The position numbers were made by a program, and so were the translations under genes. A DNA stretch of 64,000 bases from Gymnorhina tibicen (taxonomy: Eukaryota > Chordata > Aves > Passeriformes > Artamidae), in contig VXAZ01006886.1 in the NCBI GenBank assembly GCA_013399875.1, forward strand, positions 1,624,107-1,688,106, given 5' to 3'. The notes beneath the pieces are model-generated. The model had not been told where the DNA came from and ran no database searches. It was given only the letters and a program-made list of their open reading frames with translations. Below, in pieces: positions 1 through 14,559 of this stretch. The stretch's first letter is position 1, and each line of letters begins with the position of its first letter.

Positions 1-3000
1 TCCTTCTCCTAGGAGAATGAAGGGTATAAGCAATCCCATGTCAATCCTGCTAACAAGTCTTGCTGCTGCTTAGCCAGCCTGCCTTAGTCAGTGCCTATTT
101 CTTCTCTTTTGCATAAATAACATGGGTAAGTTTTGCCTTCCTTTAAGAACTATTATAGCATTTTTGATACATGCGTACCTGTATGTTTACTTGGGGCCCA
201 GAGAGTTGGAGTGGAAGTCGATGGGATGAGGGATGGGCTGTTGTCTGTTCACACAGGGAGCCTGATGAGCAGTTCAAAAATGCAGTCCAGGGAGGCTGGC
301 TTTAGTACTGTGGGGCAGAGGTTCCTGCAACAGCAGATCCTGCACAAATTGGGTTTATCCAAAATGCTACATTAATTCAATTACAGCTTGAATGATGTTT
401 ACTTCTGCCTATAAAGTCAAATAACATGTTATTGACCCTTCCTGGGTAATTTCATGGTTTCTTCTTCCTTCCCCATATCTCACCTGGACAGCTGAAACAG
501 GTTTAACACTTTATCTCGTTATTTGTTCCACTGACAGCAGAGGTGATTCTTGCAGAAGAAAATGAGCTGTGTGCACTCTCATCACAGAGAAATACTAGAC
601 TCCTGTTTCCTCTCACTTCTCATGCAAGTGGGTGTTTTGGGTTGGTGTTTTTAATACAAAATTGCTGGATGCAATTTTCTGTTTTGATAATAAACGGAAG
701 AAAACAAGGTCTTTGGGAATTGTCAGGTTCCAGGTGCTTTTTTTTTACACCATTCTGGCTACTTAGGACTATGTGAGGAAATGGGATTTCCCCAACAGTT
801 TGTTCTGTTGTCAGTGGACTGCATGTGCAACTTTCAACCTGCAGTTCCTTAAATTTTTTTATGCTTTACTTTGCTACTGAAGTGTATTTTGTATGGACAT
901 ACAATTAGACATGGAAATACCCACCTGTATATCCTTTTTTACATACAGGTGTGTTTGGTGTGTATACACAGAATGCACCAAGTTATTAGTCTGTGTGAAT
1001 AAAGCTACTAAGATCTTGTCTGTTCTGTTAAGGGTAAGAGATGTAAGAATTATGAGTTAATGTTCACAGATCAAGATATGTGAAGGTTTTGGGGGTCAAA
1101 CAAATTACCTCCTGGTGCATTCAGATGATTGCAGTGCATTTATTTACTCTAGAAATATCTGAATGCTTAGACTTAACAGACTTTCGGAGAGCGGAATAAA
1201 GCAAAAGTTAATGAAAAGAAAACATTCACTTCTGAAGACTGTACATCATGAAATATTCATAGTTGTTCTACAGACAGGATATAGTTTATGGAGAGGAGTA
1301 AATCATTTTGTTGCAGAATTGCAGATTGATGTATGCTGATTAACACTGGAATGTGATTGTTTGACATAATCAGAAGGGATAATATTTTGGGATAGCAGAT
1401 ATGTATGGTTTTGACCAAAAACATTGATTCCTAAAGATGAGGGTGTCCTGCCAGAATTCTGTGGGGTCCCTGCTGGTGACTAGGTTGAGAATTGGAGAAC
1501 TACATTACTGTTTCATTTTTTTCACAAATATTTTCACCACGAGAAACATTTGCTACTTTAAATGCTCTGAATATAATCAGCATCCTGTCCTGGTTTTAAC
1601 TCTGTTTCTTGCTACCATTCATTAAAATGATTTTTAGTAGGATTAGTTGTCATGTTTCAAAAATAAGTAATTATCTTTAATTTTCTTTTCTGGAAGGATT
1701 GCCCAGCTTCAGGTGCTCTGCTACTTTAGGCTGCTGTTAAATAGGACCATTAGTCTCACCTGACTTCTCTCCTTCTTTTCCTCTCAGCTCAATTACGGGT
1801 TGTCAGTGCCGAAAGAAATGCTCTTGGTGGTGGAGTGGTATAGAGGGAAGTGCTAGCACCTGCTGTTAGTGGAGTTCCTGACTTCTTCCTGCTGAACAAA
1901 CCCACGTGGTTTTAGAGAAGAGCTTGATCTGTATCAAAGTTGTCTTATCCCCACTTGTTTGAAATTCAGCTCAGTGGGTGTTAGGCTGGAATATTGTGTC
2001 ACTTCAGGTGCTGAAATGCTTTGTTGTATCTCGTGTGGTTGTTTAGAGATGTCATTTTTTTTTCTCTCATATAGTCTACATTGTCAACAAACTATGCTGC
2101 AATAAAAATGCATTGGGAATGGAATTATTTTGCTACTCTAAAGGAAACTGCAGTACAGCTAATTTGCAAATGAATATATTTAGAAATGCTTCTGTTCAAA
2201 TCTTGTAGTATTGATTTCACAAGCTAGTCCTTGTTCAGGGTATTCTTTTGAACCAGGAGGAAAAGTGAAGAGGCAGTAATTGCAACTGTGATCATCTGTG
2301 CTTAATTTGAAACACTTTCAAAAACACTTTAAAAGGCTTCTGAAAATCAAGGTGAGTTGGTGATAAAATACCAAAGTTGCTTATGAAAATAGCATTTAGA
2401 AACCTGAAACATCTGGAATGCAAGCTTCTAAATGTGCTTCTCTTGCCTTCAAAAAGGTTTTGGTACAGAGCTGTAAACACAGAATTTATTTTCCAAACTG
2501 TGGACTCTAAAACAATTTGTATATACCTAGAAAAACATAAAATGTAAACTATGTTATCTAATGCCTTTCTTTGTTTCAGAGCTATCTGAGGTCTGATCAT
2601 GGATGCATTCAGAGTTGCTGGAGTTCAGTGGCCTATGGGGATTTTGCAGCAGAAGAGATAAAGAAGGGAGTGTATTGTTTTGTTTTGTTCTTTTCTTCCT
2701 CACTAAGCTTCCTTTTAGTCCTGTCTTCTGATAAGTATCTTAAGCAGAACATTCCTAATGAAGGGACTGAGCCTCAGGTGCCAGAGGTTCCTATGGCTGC
2801 TGGAGAGCCTGGTTCCTTTGGTTAGGCTGGAATAGATAAGGAACGCAGTCTCCAGTAAAGCTGCTGTGTAAGCCTGCACCAAATTCATGCAGTCCATTCT
2901 GTTAAGTTCATTCAACAGAAGTTAGGAAATCAAATAAATAGTAAATTTAAGCTCCCTGTGGCCCAGCACTGGAAAAAAGACTCCATTATTTGTTTTTAAA

Positions 3001-4961
3001 TGAGTATCAAACTTGCGTTATTTTATCAGATAAACAGTAATGTTCTTAGCAAAACAAGCATGTGTTTATTGGAAGTTAGGATATATTTGAAGCTAAGGCT
3101 GGCTCTGCTTGGGAGTTTATTCTGGCAAATTTTTAGTCACTGTAAAAGGTCCCTGTGGTAGAAGGGAAAGCAGTGCATGTGCCGAGTTCTTGTTACACTG
3201 AGATGCATTGACAAAACACAGTTATTTTTGTGGAAGTATAAAGTTTTATAATCCCTATACTTGATCATTTATTTTTAATGAAACAGATGTGTTGCTAATG
3301 CTTTGCTGTGAATGTGCTGATAGTGAAACAGCAATAGCCATGGTGAGTTATGTGTGTGTGTTAGGGCAGAAAATCTGCTCAGAATGTGTTATATTACTTC
3401 CTTCTCCTTGGTTACCTCCCTCAGATTATTCCAATTTTTAAATGTTCCTTTTTTTAACTACTTTTTCCCAAAAGTATCCTGTATACTTCCTGCATGTCTG
3501 CATTGTATCATTCCAGTTCATCTGTTGACTTTGAAGAGTGGGGGGTGAGGACACCTTGCTCAGAGTTTTAGAAAGTAAATGATGATTTTTGGCCTTTTCT
3601 TTTTTAGAGCATAAATGATACCTTCTGTGGAGCCTGGTTTGTTTCTTTTCTTCTGGGCCTCTCTTTGTTGCCTTTAAAAACTTCGTTGGGAGTTTGAGGT
3701 TATCCCAAGCACTTGGGGGAAGACTTGAGGATGTGTATACTCAGTTGAGTGTGTACTTCTCCAATGGTACAATCTGGCTTCAAATATTACAGGCTTTACA
3801 AAATCACTTATATAATATTTATTCACCAATACGTATTTTTGACTTGCAGACTTCATCAGATCTCCTATTTTTCTCTCTAAGTCCTGTGAAAACTTACCAG
3901 AATTCTTTGGTTACTACATTGGTAACCTTTTCTGCCTTGCTCTCTGCATACACGTGACAGACTTCAAGAACTTCCCTGTTCTGTTAATTCACTTTAAAAT
4001 TAAGCACTTTAATACTCACATTTAGCATAAATATAGGCCATTAGTTGACTTAAGCAAATACAGCCACAAGGGTGAAGTTTTTCTTAATATTGTTATACAG
4101 AAAAGTCACTAAGCTCATCTAGGTCCTTCAAATAAGCCAAACTAAAATGTGAATATTTATTACTTCGAAAATGTCACTTCCATTTATGAAGGGACTCAAG
4201 ATATCTTATCTTTGTTTCACAGCAAGCAGGTAAAAACAGTGAGCTGCCCTGAGGTGTTAGCTGAAGTTCTTGGCTGCATTTGTATGAAATGAGTTGTGAG
4301 TGTGCATTATTTTGCTTTATGCCCACTAAAATATGTGCATTCAAGGTGCCACTTCAAACATCATTAAGGTGTGAAATACCCATCTTGTCTTTTCTCCTTT
4401 TGTTGAAGTTACTTATAGGTGAGCATAAATACACAGGGTAAGTGGTAAAATATTATAAATAATTATGTGACCAATCCAAAATCAGGTTTTTTCACAACAA
4501 TAATAAAGCCCTGGCAGCCCAGGTTGGCAGCTATTGATCCTGACTTTTATAAGTAACTCAATTTTGCCTCTTGCATTGAGGACTTGGAATTGTATCCGCA
4601 ATTATTTCCAGGTCCGAACAGCACTTATCCAGAAATCTTTTTTTTTTGTTGAAGAGCTTCACTTTGATATGTAGGCTTTATTTGAGCCCTACTGAAATCA
4701 ATAGGACCTTTTTCTGGTGACCTCAGTAAGGACTGGACTGGGCCTGTAATTTATGCTTGCAAATTATTGTGGCCACAAAATGATATCTACAGAAATGGAG
4801 GCGATTCCTCAAAACCAGGATAACTTCTGCTTGTCAGGGTTTTTTTGGAAGGGAATTCAGTAACTGGATGCAGTTTTTCCTTTATCCTCTAGGGTTACCA
4901 GAAGCACGGTAATTTTCAGTGGTGTTGGGTCAGGGTGACATGATCGAAGGTTGCTTCCTTC
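1..4961. other. Non-coding stretch, AT-leaning
   Basis: No supported gene. Open frames are short and have no recognisable domain. T runs of about nine bases occur near 734 and 2055. A 14-bp perfect palindrome with an ACATGT core lies at 420-433. An acceptor-like pyrimidine tract ending in AG precedes position 2580, but the frame after it is short and matches nothing I know. A run of 'aataaa' near 998 followed by GT-rich sequence resembles a polyadenylation signal. Such signals are frequent by chance in AT-rich DNA, so I do not call a transcript end. Confidence 0.7.
922..951. repeat. Inverted repeat built from two E-boxes
   Basis: A perfect 9-bp inverted repeat (CACCTGTAT at 922-930, ATACAGGTG at 943-951) is separated by 12 bases. 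Each arm contains the CACCTG/CAGGTG core bound by ZEB- and Snail-type zinc-finger factors. The DNA could form a small hairpin or simply hold two opposed binding sites. A functional role is inference. Confidence 0.55.
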
Positions 4962-4996
4962 GGAGGGAAGGAAAGGGAAAGGAAAGGAAAGCAAAG
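4962..4996 (+). repeat. GGAAA-type purine microsatellite
   Basis: An almost pure purine tract made of imperfect GGAAA units. It is ordinary simple-sequence repeat, with no sign of a gene on either side. Confidence 0.8.
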
Positions 4997-7900
4997 CTTT
5001 CCCTAGGGTAAAGAGGAGTTCTGCTCCATTGTGCCTGCTGTGATGAGTCACAGGGAGAGAAACTGCTCCTTTCGGGTAGATGAGTGTTTTCTAGCTATAA
5101 CTTGGGCTTTCTGTTGGCAAACCTATCAGTCCACAAAGCAGTTGATTCTCCTTTGCAAACAGCACCGTAACTGGCTCAGGTGTGATCAAAGGTAAGGGGA
5201 AAATGGCTCCTGCTTGTAACAGAAACAAGGTGGATTTTGTTCTCTGAATCCTCTCCCCACAAATTCAATCATGAAACTGTAAGGATGTTGGTTGTAGGTT
5301 TAGCTGGCAGACACCAAATATTTGCAGAAACAGAAGAAAAGCCTCAATGTGCAGATTTAAATGTTTGCAAGACAAAAATCCGGTGTATTTCTAATAGATT
5401 GTTTACCTCAGATGAACTAGAAACTGACTGACAACTTGAAGTCATACTCCAGAAAATATTTGAAGTACTTTTTTATTCTCAAGTAGAACTTTACTTAGAA
5501 ACACTTTATTTAGAAACATGCTTTGGTAGAAATTGCAAGATTTATAAATGACCTTTAATCAAAGGATACAGGATCAGTGAAAGAGACAAATGGTTTGGTA
5601 TCTCCTACATGCTGCAGTAGAAAGAATTACAGTTGGACAAGATACACCTTCTTTGTACAATAAAGTGGGCCCAGAGCTGGAAGGCAGCATCATGACTGTA
5701 GCATTAGGACTGATGCTTTCCAGTGAACTGTAGCCTTTATGACCTTGATAGTTCAGGAGGACTTCCCAGTGGAATGTTTACCTTCTAGGATGGACTATGA
5801 ATGGCTTCTTTAAAAAATATTTTAAAATTACATTGCAAATTAGTGGAAGGAAATGTTCTTAAAAGCAGAAACACCTGCAGTTTTCTTTGCTGCTTGCCTG
5901 CATTAATTCCAACCACATAAGAGAAGTGGCACTGCCTTCTACAGAGAATAAATAACTCTGTCAGTGATAGGATTTCTGGAGATTTATTTTTTTTGCAAAC
6001 ACTCAGTGTTCATGAGCATGTAACTGGAATGACTTTCATCATACTTGCTGTTTGTGAGTTGATTTGTAATTAATACTGGCAAGCCTGAAGATATGGTCCT
6101 TTGTACCTTGGTTGATGCAAATCAGATTCTGCCTTGCCTTGTGGGAGGTTTTGTGTGTTTTCATATTGCTCTTTGCTTGTTCACAGCTGTGAAGGATATA
6201 ACCTTGGAAGCAGTCCAGTGATTGTTTACATAATGGCAAGATGTGGTTTTCACCCAGCTCATGTAGGTGGAGAAGTCAGTAAGTCAATACCTATAGATAT
6301 TTAGTCTATGGCTTCTCCTGTCTCAATTTTCAAAGATCAGTTAAATCTATGGTGCTATCTTTAGTTGTGGTAATTAGGATGATGAATATATAATTTTTAA
6401 ATTATTATTTTTTCTGAAAATTACTACTTTTTTCTGAAAGTGTCACTCTTAAAAATAATGTAGGTAGCAATGCTGGTATATTTAAATATTATTCAGAGGT
6501 GAGGCATCAATTCAAGATGGCTTCTTCCCTAACCAACATGCAGAAGAAGGAAACCAGGACAGCCCTTTTAGATGGAAAAGATTGGTCTGTGACATCCAGC
6601 TCTAACTCTGTTAGGGAATTTAACAGAGTTTGCCAGATAAAAATTATTTAAATCTTGCAGGTTTTGGAGTTAAATGTGATTAAGAAGCTACATTTCAAAC
6701 CAAAATGCTACGCCCACTTCAAATCTATCTTCAAATATATCATGGCAAAATAGTGACACTGTATTTGCCTGTCTTGAAATGCCTTTAGTAGACTCATCAC
6801 TGTTATCTCCTACCCTGTTTGGGAAAAGACTCACCTGAGAGAGAGAAAAGACCTGTGAGACTACTAAACAGTTCAAAAAAACTGAACAGAGAAGCTTTAG
6901 CCTATCTCCTTTCCTATGTGCCGCTGCAAGGAATAATTCTGGGATTCCGTTCCTGGATGAAACCAGGATGTATTCAGATTCCTGAAAGGCTTGAAAAGTA
7001 CATTGCATTTCTTCACAGTAATGGAGAAGATGAGCCCTGGCTGTCTTTGAAAGAGTTTAAGGAAGAGACTGAGTGTGGCAGTCATGAAGCTCAGTGTGAT
7101 GAAGGACAAGAAATCCTTGAAGGTGTGTGGAGATGGAGAGCACTGTGCTCTGGGAAGGAGTCGTCAAAATCTGTTCCAGTGAAGGAGCTGCTCCTCCTGT
7201 CTGCGTAGAGGCACACTCAGCTCTGTGCTTATCCTGAGGTATGTGGGAATAAGCCCCAGCGTGCTCAGTGCCTCAGTACAGGACCAAATTCCCAAGCTGA
7301 GATGGATCAGGAACAGTGGCAGCACAATACTGCAGTAGCACAGTTCACTCTGTCTTGTGTCCTTCAGGAGACAGTGAACTTGCATTCGCAGTTTCCAGAT
7401 TCTCTGTTTCAGATTCTGACTCCCAAATCCCATGAGGCCAAAGGAGGGAAGTGAAGGGGGCCTGCAGTGCTATGCAGACATACAGGAAGGATCCACCATG
7501 TCCCATAACTTGGTGCTGTCTGGACTCTGCTTGTCTGGAGGCACCAGGGCTGGGACTGCATTGTCCCCTTTTGGGGTTTGCTTTAGGCTTTTCCTCACAG
7601 CTTTGTGTGTTCGGGCAGGGCAGGGTAGCAAAGGGCACAGTGAGGAGCTGTGTTACCAAATCCTGGGAAAAGTTTTCCAGATACAAGAAACCAGAGACAT
7701 AAGGTCCAATGGTTTCTCCTGACCATTTTAACTCCTTGGTTCCCAAGTGCATCTTTTTGAATTTGACTGCAAAAACATAAAAGGTCTGGTTAAGCGGCCC
7801 CAGTTCAGAGCAACAGTTCGATGAGCTGGGGGTTGAGCTTTTTTTGGTTGGTTGGGGTTTTTTTTCCACAGACTGGCTTAAGGAAATTTTAGAAAAATGA

Positions 7901-10900
7901 TTAGTAGTCTATCAGCCAGTTTGGTTAAAGCAAATACAAAATGGATGAAGCATTTGAGCTGTGGAATTGATCTCTGTGGGCAGTTTTTACAGCATGTGCT
8001 TTGAAGAGAAATGTGCTGTCAAATGTGGGCTATGCTGTAGTTTGGGGAAGGGACCTGCACTCAGCATTTAAGCATGTTTTCCTCTTTTTTTCCCCCTTGT
8101 TTCTAATGGGAAATTAATTCAGCACAACTTCTTCTATTTCTTACTGTGCACAGTTAAACTGGTCTGTAGAGGGTATGTGTACCAGGCTGGCTTCCTGGGG
8201 CAGAACTAATCCAATCATTTATGAGTTTAGCAGATGTTTTTGCTTTTCAGGCCAGGTGTAATCTCATGCACCTTTTTTTTTAATTCTTCCCTGGAGTAAA
8301 TGCTAGCTAGACTAATGGCCAAAAATTTAATTACCTTTTTTCTTTTTTTCTCTGTTTTCCTTCTAGATGTGTGTAGTGTCACTTTACATCAGACTTCCCC
8401 TCTTTTAGGAACTGTACAATGATGCATCTGTACATACTTTGTGCAGAAAATGATCACTGACTGCTTTTCCTTTGCAGTGGCATTTACTGAGTTGATTGTG
8501 TTTGGCACACTGGTGGGCTTTGGTCATAGAGAAAGATTTATATTTATATCTATATCTTTATATTTTATGTATATCCTAATAGAAGCGCTCTTCTGTTGTA
8601 TTATACTGTTGTCTGCTTACTCTGCCAAGGATTTAATTAATAATTTCTTTACCCTGGTTTTACTCTGAAGTTAACATAAAACTTGGGTCAGAACTGGGCT
8701 AGAAAGGGAGACATCAGGGCTACAGACATTGAAGAAACACTGAGAGGGGCACAATTGCTCTTTGGGAAGCCTGCATACCTCTCATTCGCTCATAATGGGG
8801 CTGTGTTGCTGCTCATTGACTGTGCCAGTAGTTGAACCAGGGGGAAAAAAAAGAGTAATGATAGCAAGAGAAGTATTGGACTGTTGGGAGGCAGGAGTGG
8901 TACCTTGGGGATCCCTGTTAGGACTGGATTGATAAAGCTGTCCTGTGACTTACCTCGAAGGTGAAGCTGGCGTGCCAATAAAACTTCTAGAAGACATTAA
9001 ATCAGGATAACTGTTCACCAGTGTCAAGCTGTACAGAGGTTAGAACATGGACAAATGATAACAAAAGCCTACAAAACGCATAAGACATGAAAATATTGCC
9101 CGCGGAGTCTGGAAATCCTCTGTTTGTGTCTTCCCCTGCCATACCTCAGGTAACTGTAAAACTTAAATGGAATAGACCACGATTTGTCAACTTCACTGGA
9201 AAAAACAAACTGCCAGTATCAGAAAGAGTTTCATTTGTTAGATACTGAATGTGAATGTTTTACTGCAGAACTTTCTCGCAGAGCTGTGGTGGGCCAGGGA
9301 AGGGGAATTTTCAACTCTCTTGTCTGCGCATGCAGAAGCACTGGATAAAATGGTAATTCCATTAGCTAAAACTGCCTGTTGCCAATCCAGCTGATTTTGC
9401 TGGAGAGAGGAAGCGTATGCACTGTGTTGGCTGTGGGTTTGTACCTAAAAATAGTTCATGGCTGTGATTACATAGGCACAATAAAGCAGAACAAAAAGCT
9501 ATAACTGTCATACTGGCAAAATGATTCTGTGAAGAGCTGGCATTGCTTGGTTTAGGAAACAAATTTTAGGTGGTTTGATTCACTGCTATTTTTAACTAAG
9601 TTTGCATAATGAGCTATGGTCCCTAAATGAAAATCTTGGTTCTGCTGGCTCCAAACAGACTGGTACTTTCAGAAGCTGATCCAGCATTTTGGTAGCTCTG
9701 GTTTGCTCTATAGAAATCTGTTTCTAATTGATGTTCAACCGCTTCAGTTAGGAGTGTAGGTAACTTTCAAGGTACCTCTTTCAAGGTAAGAATTGTGTCA
9801 GTACATGTCTGTGTTTTAAGCCCCAGATGTGAATCTGGTTCACTAAGCTTGGCAGATGGGCTCTTGTAGTGGGTCACCTGCTGCTGCAGCATCAGGCAGT
9901 GTGTGCCTGTCAGCTGAGGAGGGGACAGTTCTTCCTTGGGCTCACCTGAGGCCTGAGAGACCTGCAAAAATCTGGGATGGTAAACTAACACCCTGCTGAG
10001 TTTATCCATATCAACAACACCAGCACCTATATTTCTAACACTTGTAACCATCTGGAATCTGAGAAAATACGTTCTCTAAATGAGCAAGTGCAGCTCTGTG
10101 GGGTTGCTGCTGTTACTGCAGGTACTCAGCTGTCAGAGCAGCACAGCTTGGTGGTCTCCTATGTGCAAGAAAATTCATTGCCTGAACCAGTGTAAATTTG
10201 CAGGACATGTGGCATTTTAAAATGTCAGTAAGTTAAGTGGGGTCTGTAAACATTCTAGGCAGGTTGTGGTTCCTTGGCTTGTTGTTTGACCATTTTGAAT
10301 GGAAACATCCATGTGGTTTTATTACATCACGATTTGATTAATTACAGACAGTTGAACACTAAATTATAGCACCAAGATACCTGAACGCTGAAGAGCTTTT
10401 AGGAGAGAGAATTCTGAATACTGACAGAATTAAGTGTGGCATTTCCTGATTAAGATTGCTGTCATGCAGATGTTAACACTGCCACTGCTGATTAAAACAA
10501 ATTGTAAATAACACTTGTAGAAAATTCAGTGAAAGCCACCAGTTGCCTTAGTGGTTATTTCAATGACCAAATGTATCCATCTTAGAGGACACTTAAATAG
10601 GAGGTCTCTATTGCTAACTTAAAAAAATGGGAATAGAATAGATTGCTGCTTAATCTCTGCCTTAATTTCTCCAAGAGCAAAAATCTTTAAGGTACTTAAG
10701 ATGGAAATCCTGAGTCTCCTATAGCATTTTTTGGTTTAAACTTAAATATTTTTATAAAGATGAAAAATACTAAGGATCTCAAGGCACAGTAAAATTGTGG
10801 AGAGTCCAAGATATTTTTGCTTGCCTCTCTAAAGCATGAATAGAACAAAGAGAATAGAAAGATAATTTTATCTCTTGGCAGTATCTGGTCTGCCATTCGG

Positions 10901-13900
10901 GCCCTCTTCCCATGAGGCTGGACACAGGATTTTTAAAACTGAAAGCATCCCAGCTGGTGAGAAATAGCAGTGCCTTTGAACAACTCAACTCATAGTAGCA
11001 GCCACCCAAGGGAGCCTGGGGCTCTGTAAATTTTCACTGCTCTCTTTGTTTGTAGATTTTGGGCTGTACCTCAGCTCCTGCTTTCATGAAAAGGGAATAT
11101 GCAAATGTGGGGATTGTCTCACTGCTAGAAGCCAAATGTTACATAAAAAGCAGTTCAGAAAAGTAATAACTTGAAGCTGACATTTGTTTGAAGAGAATGG
11201 AGATTATACGGGTGTGTAGTCTGAAAAATGCTGCATTTTTTGCTGATTAGGAGATTCAGCATAATCAGATAATGAATAGTGCTGTGTGACTCCCCATCCC
11301 GAGTATAATTTGGTAATAATCATGAGGTAGGGAGTTGATCTGTTCAGTTTCAATGGCAGTGCCATAAAAGGAGGCAGTAAGTTTAATGTGTGAAACTAGT
11401 AAACTGTCAGGTGTTAAATTAAACAGCATAACTCTCCTGCTGATGGGGATCTTAACTTTTTAGTGGTGGATATAAAATAGGGTACAACTTGGGGTAGTTT
11501 TTCCATACCTACCAATTTCAGTGTCATTTAGCAGCTGTGGCTTTGGGAAACACCGGTGTCAGAGATCAGAGCTGTTGGACTATGTGGTGCCTCCAGTGCA
11601 GAGTGCAAGGCATGGCAGACAAATGTCAAAATTGGATCACGCCAATATGGAAAAGCTGGGCTGTTAAGTAGTGTCACAGTTGTGTACTGGGACAAGGTTT
11701 CAATCAGTGACAAACTTGGTCATTTGCTGGAGTAGTAGTAGCTTATTTAAAAGCTGTGCTTTAAATAGCTAGGCAATTTTAAATCATGCATATTTATTAT
11801 ATAGTTTTGATTTTTTGGTCTGCTTTGATTCTTCTGTTCTTAATAGAAAAATCAGGTTTGAGTTTATTAGTGATAACAACTAATGCCTTAAATGCTTTCC
11901 CTCCATAAATAGAGCATTGCAAATATATAAATAACTACATTGCTTTGATGCCTAGATATGGTTGCGTCTTATAATTAATTCATTTCCCAATAAGAAAACC
12001 AATTTTAGAAAACAAGTTTTACTTATCTGTGTTTCTTCAAAGGAACTTAATTTCACAGTAATTCAGTTATGTAACCACAATCAATTCATTGTTAATGTTA
12101 ATTAAATATTTCTAAAATAATTGCATGACTTTAAGTGTTGCTAATGATTTTGACTATTTTACCTTCAGAATTTCTCATTTAGTCAGTACTTCAAATGAGT
12201 ATGCCAAGAATATTTTCATGCTTTCTGTTTCTTTTATTTTTTGGAAATTTTTTTCTGTTTAATGTCTGTTCTCTTTTCTTTGACATTAGATCTAAAAAGT
12301 GTCAGCTATGACCAGATGTTGTTTGGCTGTCTCCTATACACCCTTTTAACCTATTCTGTAGAGTTTTAAAACATTGATGCTGTAACATTGCAAAAGAGAT
12401 CTGTGGGGGCTCATTTCTTCTTGTGTCATTCACTGTTAGTGGAGCAAATTGCAATATGTCAAATGAGACAGATGCCTTTTTATTTATCATCAAAGCTTAA
12501 CTTTTAAGTTTTAATTCTGTTTCAGGAAGAACTGTTTATGGTGATTTTTATTTATACAGTGCAGGTATGAGAGCAATGTGAGAACCGGGAAATGGCCTTG
12601 GTTTCTCATTAAACCAGTTCCTGAGGTGAAGTATTTCCATAAATCTTTTAGTGTTAGGCTGAAATTCCTAACAGAAGAGGAATCTTATCAGTCTAATAAA
12701 CATGCTGTGGGATAGGTACCTAAGGCAGACTTAAAATCCTCCCTCGCTGCCTGATTTTCCAGCAGAGAACCAGCAGGCAAGAGGTGGCTCTGGCTGGCAC
12801 TGGGCAGAGCTGTGCTGGCAGTGCCAGACTGGGCACCACTGTCAGCAGAAAGGTCCTGCAGTACTAGGGGCTTGTGATGTGCACTGGAGGCACAGCAGGA
12901 CTGGCAGCTGATTTGTCTGATGCTGATGTGGGGGGAAGAGGGGGGACCTTGGGGCTTAGAAAGCCTGGAGAAAATTGCAATAATTGTTCAGTCCCCAGGT
13001 ATTTTCTCCCACGTATCTGTGGGTGCGTCAAACGCTATTAGTTTTGTGTTGGACGACCCAGCTTAATGGTGTCATATAAACCCAATGAGGTATCAAAGTG
13101 CCTTTTTTTTTTTTGGTGGCGAAAACTCTGTAAGATTTAGTAAGTACTGTTTACAAAGGGTGATTGATGCGCCTCATTTGTGTGGCAGTGTGTTGCTTTA
13201 GAATATGGCAGGCCTTTGCCGGGAGGAAGAAATTTGTATTCTCCTGAGGATGGGGACAAGTTCACGTTCCTCTGTGATGGAGAGCTAATTGCCACCCACA
13301 GATGGGAGAGCAAACTAAAGCAAAGGTAATGAATAAAGCTTGAGTTGAATTTTGTTTTGGCTGGTTTTTCTGATATAGTTTCCTTCTCCAAAAAAAGTAC
13401 TTGACTTGGAGTTAATTCAGATAATAGAGTTCTTTGATGGAGAAAAGGTTCTGATTGTTAAAGCTTTTCTTCATCCTCCTCACCCTTTGCTGGTGCATTT
13501 CTAAGTACTTTTTATTGTGACTGAAAGTTTTATTTAGTTATTCTAAGGGATTTTTTTTTTTAACCAGGTCAGAGATAAGGAAAAAAAAATAATTTATGTT
13601 CATTCTTAGAAGGTAGCTGCTTAAAGAGAAATCAATAACAGTGTCTGTGAATGAGCTGCTGGCCACTTGGCAATGTAATAGCCAGGGTTTGGAGAAAACA
13701 GAAAAAAATGCAAAATAAAAAGAAATTATATTGGAACTTAGGTTTAGCATAAAGAGAAATTATTTGAATGCAGATCTACTAGGTTCATGGGGTTTTTTAT
13801 CATAAAAATCTTAATATTTACTATAACCAGTGACTTGTCATTTTGATTTTTGATTTGTATGGATTTTAATGAATTCTCAAAATCTTGTTTGTAATTAACC

Positions 13901-14240
13901 CTTCTTTTCCATATACTTCATGCATTAGGAATACCACCAAGTTAGCCAAAACCAATTAGTATTAGTTTTTAGTATTAGTCTTAGGAAAAAATGTTATACT
14001 AATTGTGTTGTGTCAAATTCTCTAGCACCTTTACTAGGCAAAATATCAGTTTAAAAGTGAGCAAACAAGATTCTGAGGTTCCTCATTAATAGAAGGATAG
14101 GGAGATTTAAATCAAGGAAAGATGAACTCTTGGGGACCATCTTTCCCCTTTCTTTACCGTTGACTCCAGGAAACTGAAGCTGATTTTGACTTTTCTGTGC
14201 ATGTGATTTTATGTGATTGATGTAACATTTTAATTTCCAC
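4997..14240. other. Non-coding stretch, no gene supported
   Basis: Two of the longest open frames of the window lie here: + strand 6819-7208 (about 130 codons, opening with TTG rather than ATG) and - strand 7345-7869 (about 174 codons, opening with GTG). Neither begins with ATG, neither shows a known domain, and the local GC content is somewhat raised, which lengthens chance frames. A slightly GC-richer patch lies at about 12.75-12.95 kb. A T run of 12 lies at 13103-13114. Nothing else stands out. Confidence 0.65.
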
Positions 14241-14559
14241 TGCACTCGTCATGCATCAACTGGCTTGGAAAAATCCAAGGATGATCAGAGCATTGGTGCC
14301 TGTTTTAACTCAGCTGAGTCGTATTAAAAAATACATTCAGCCAGCAGAGCTTGTATTGGTTATGGTGTTTCTGAAAACAAATATCTGCTTCTGTATTTTG
14401 TCTGTCTAATAATTATACTCCAGTTTAGAGGGTTTTATGCAGTAGATTCTATCAAGCACTGTATTCCAGAGGATCAGTGATAAAATCCTTGCCCTGTTAG
14501 AGTGGATATGAGTCCTGTGAGTTCAGGAGGATTAGAGTTCAAAGCCTTCCAGTGCAATG

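Noticed and set aside
990..1030. AATAAA followed by GT-rich sequence, as at a gene 3' end
   Set aside because: The hexamer is very common in AT-rich DNA, and no terminal exon or coding frame lies upstream in the window.
2580..2650. Possible exon after a good acceptor tract
   Set aside because: The ATG frame inside it closes after about 20 codons, no donor of matching strength is evident, and no protein similarity is recognised.
6819..7208. + strand frame of about 130 codons
   Set aside because: It begins with TTG, has no domain I know and is overlapped by antisense frames. The raised local GC makes a chance frame of this length plausible.
7345..7869. Longest open frame of the window (- strand, about 174 codons)
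   Set aside because: It begins with GTG, not ATG, has no splice context or recognisable domain, is rich in Ser/Pro/Lys as expected from its base composition, and overlaps + strand frames.
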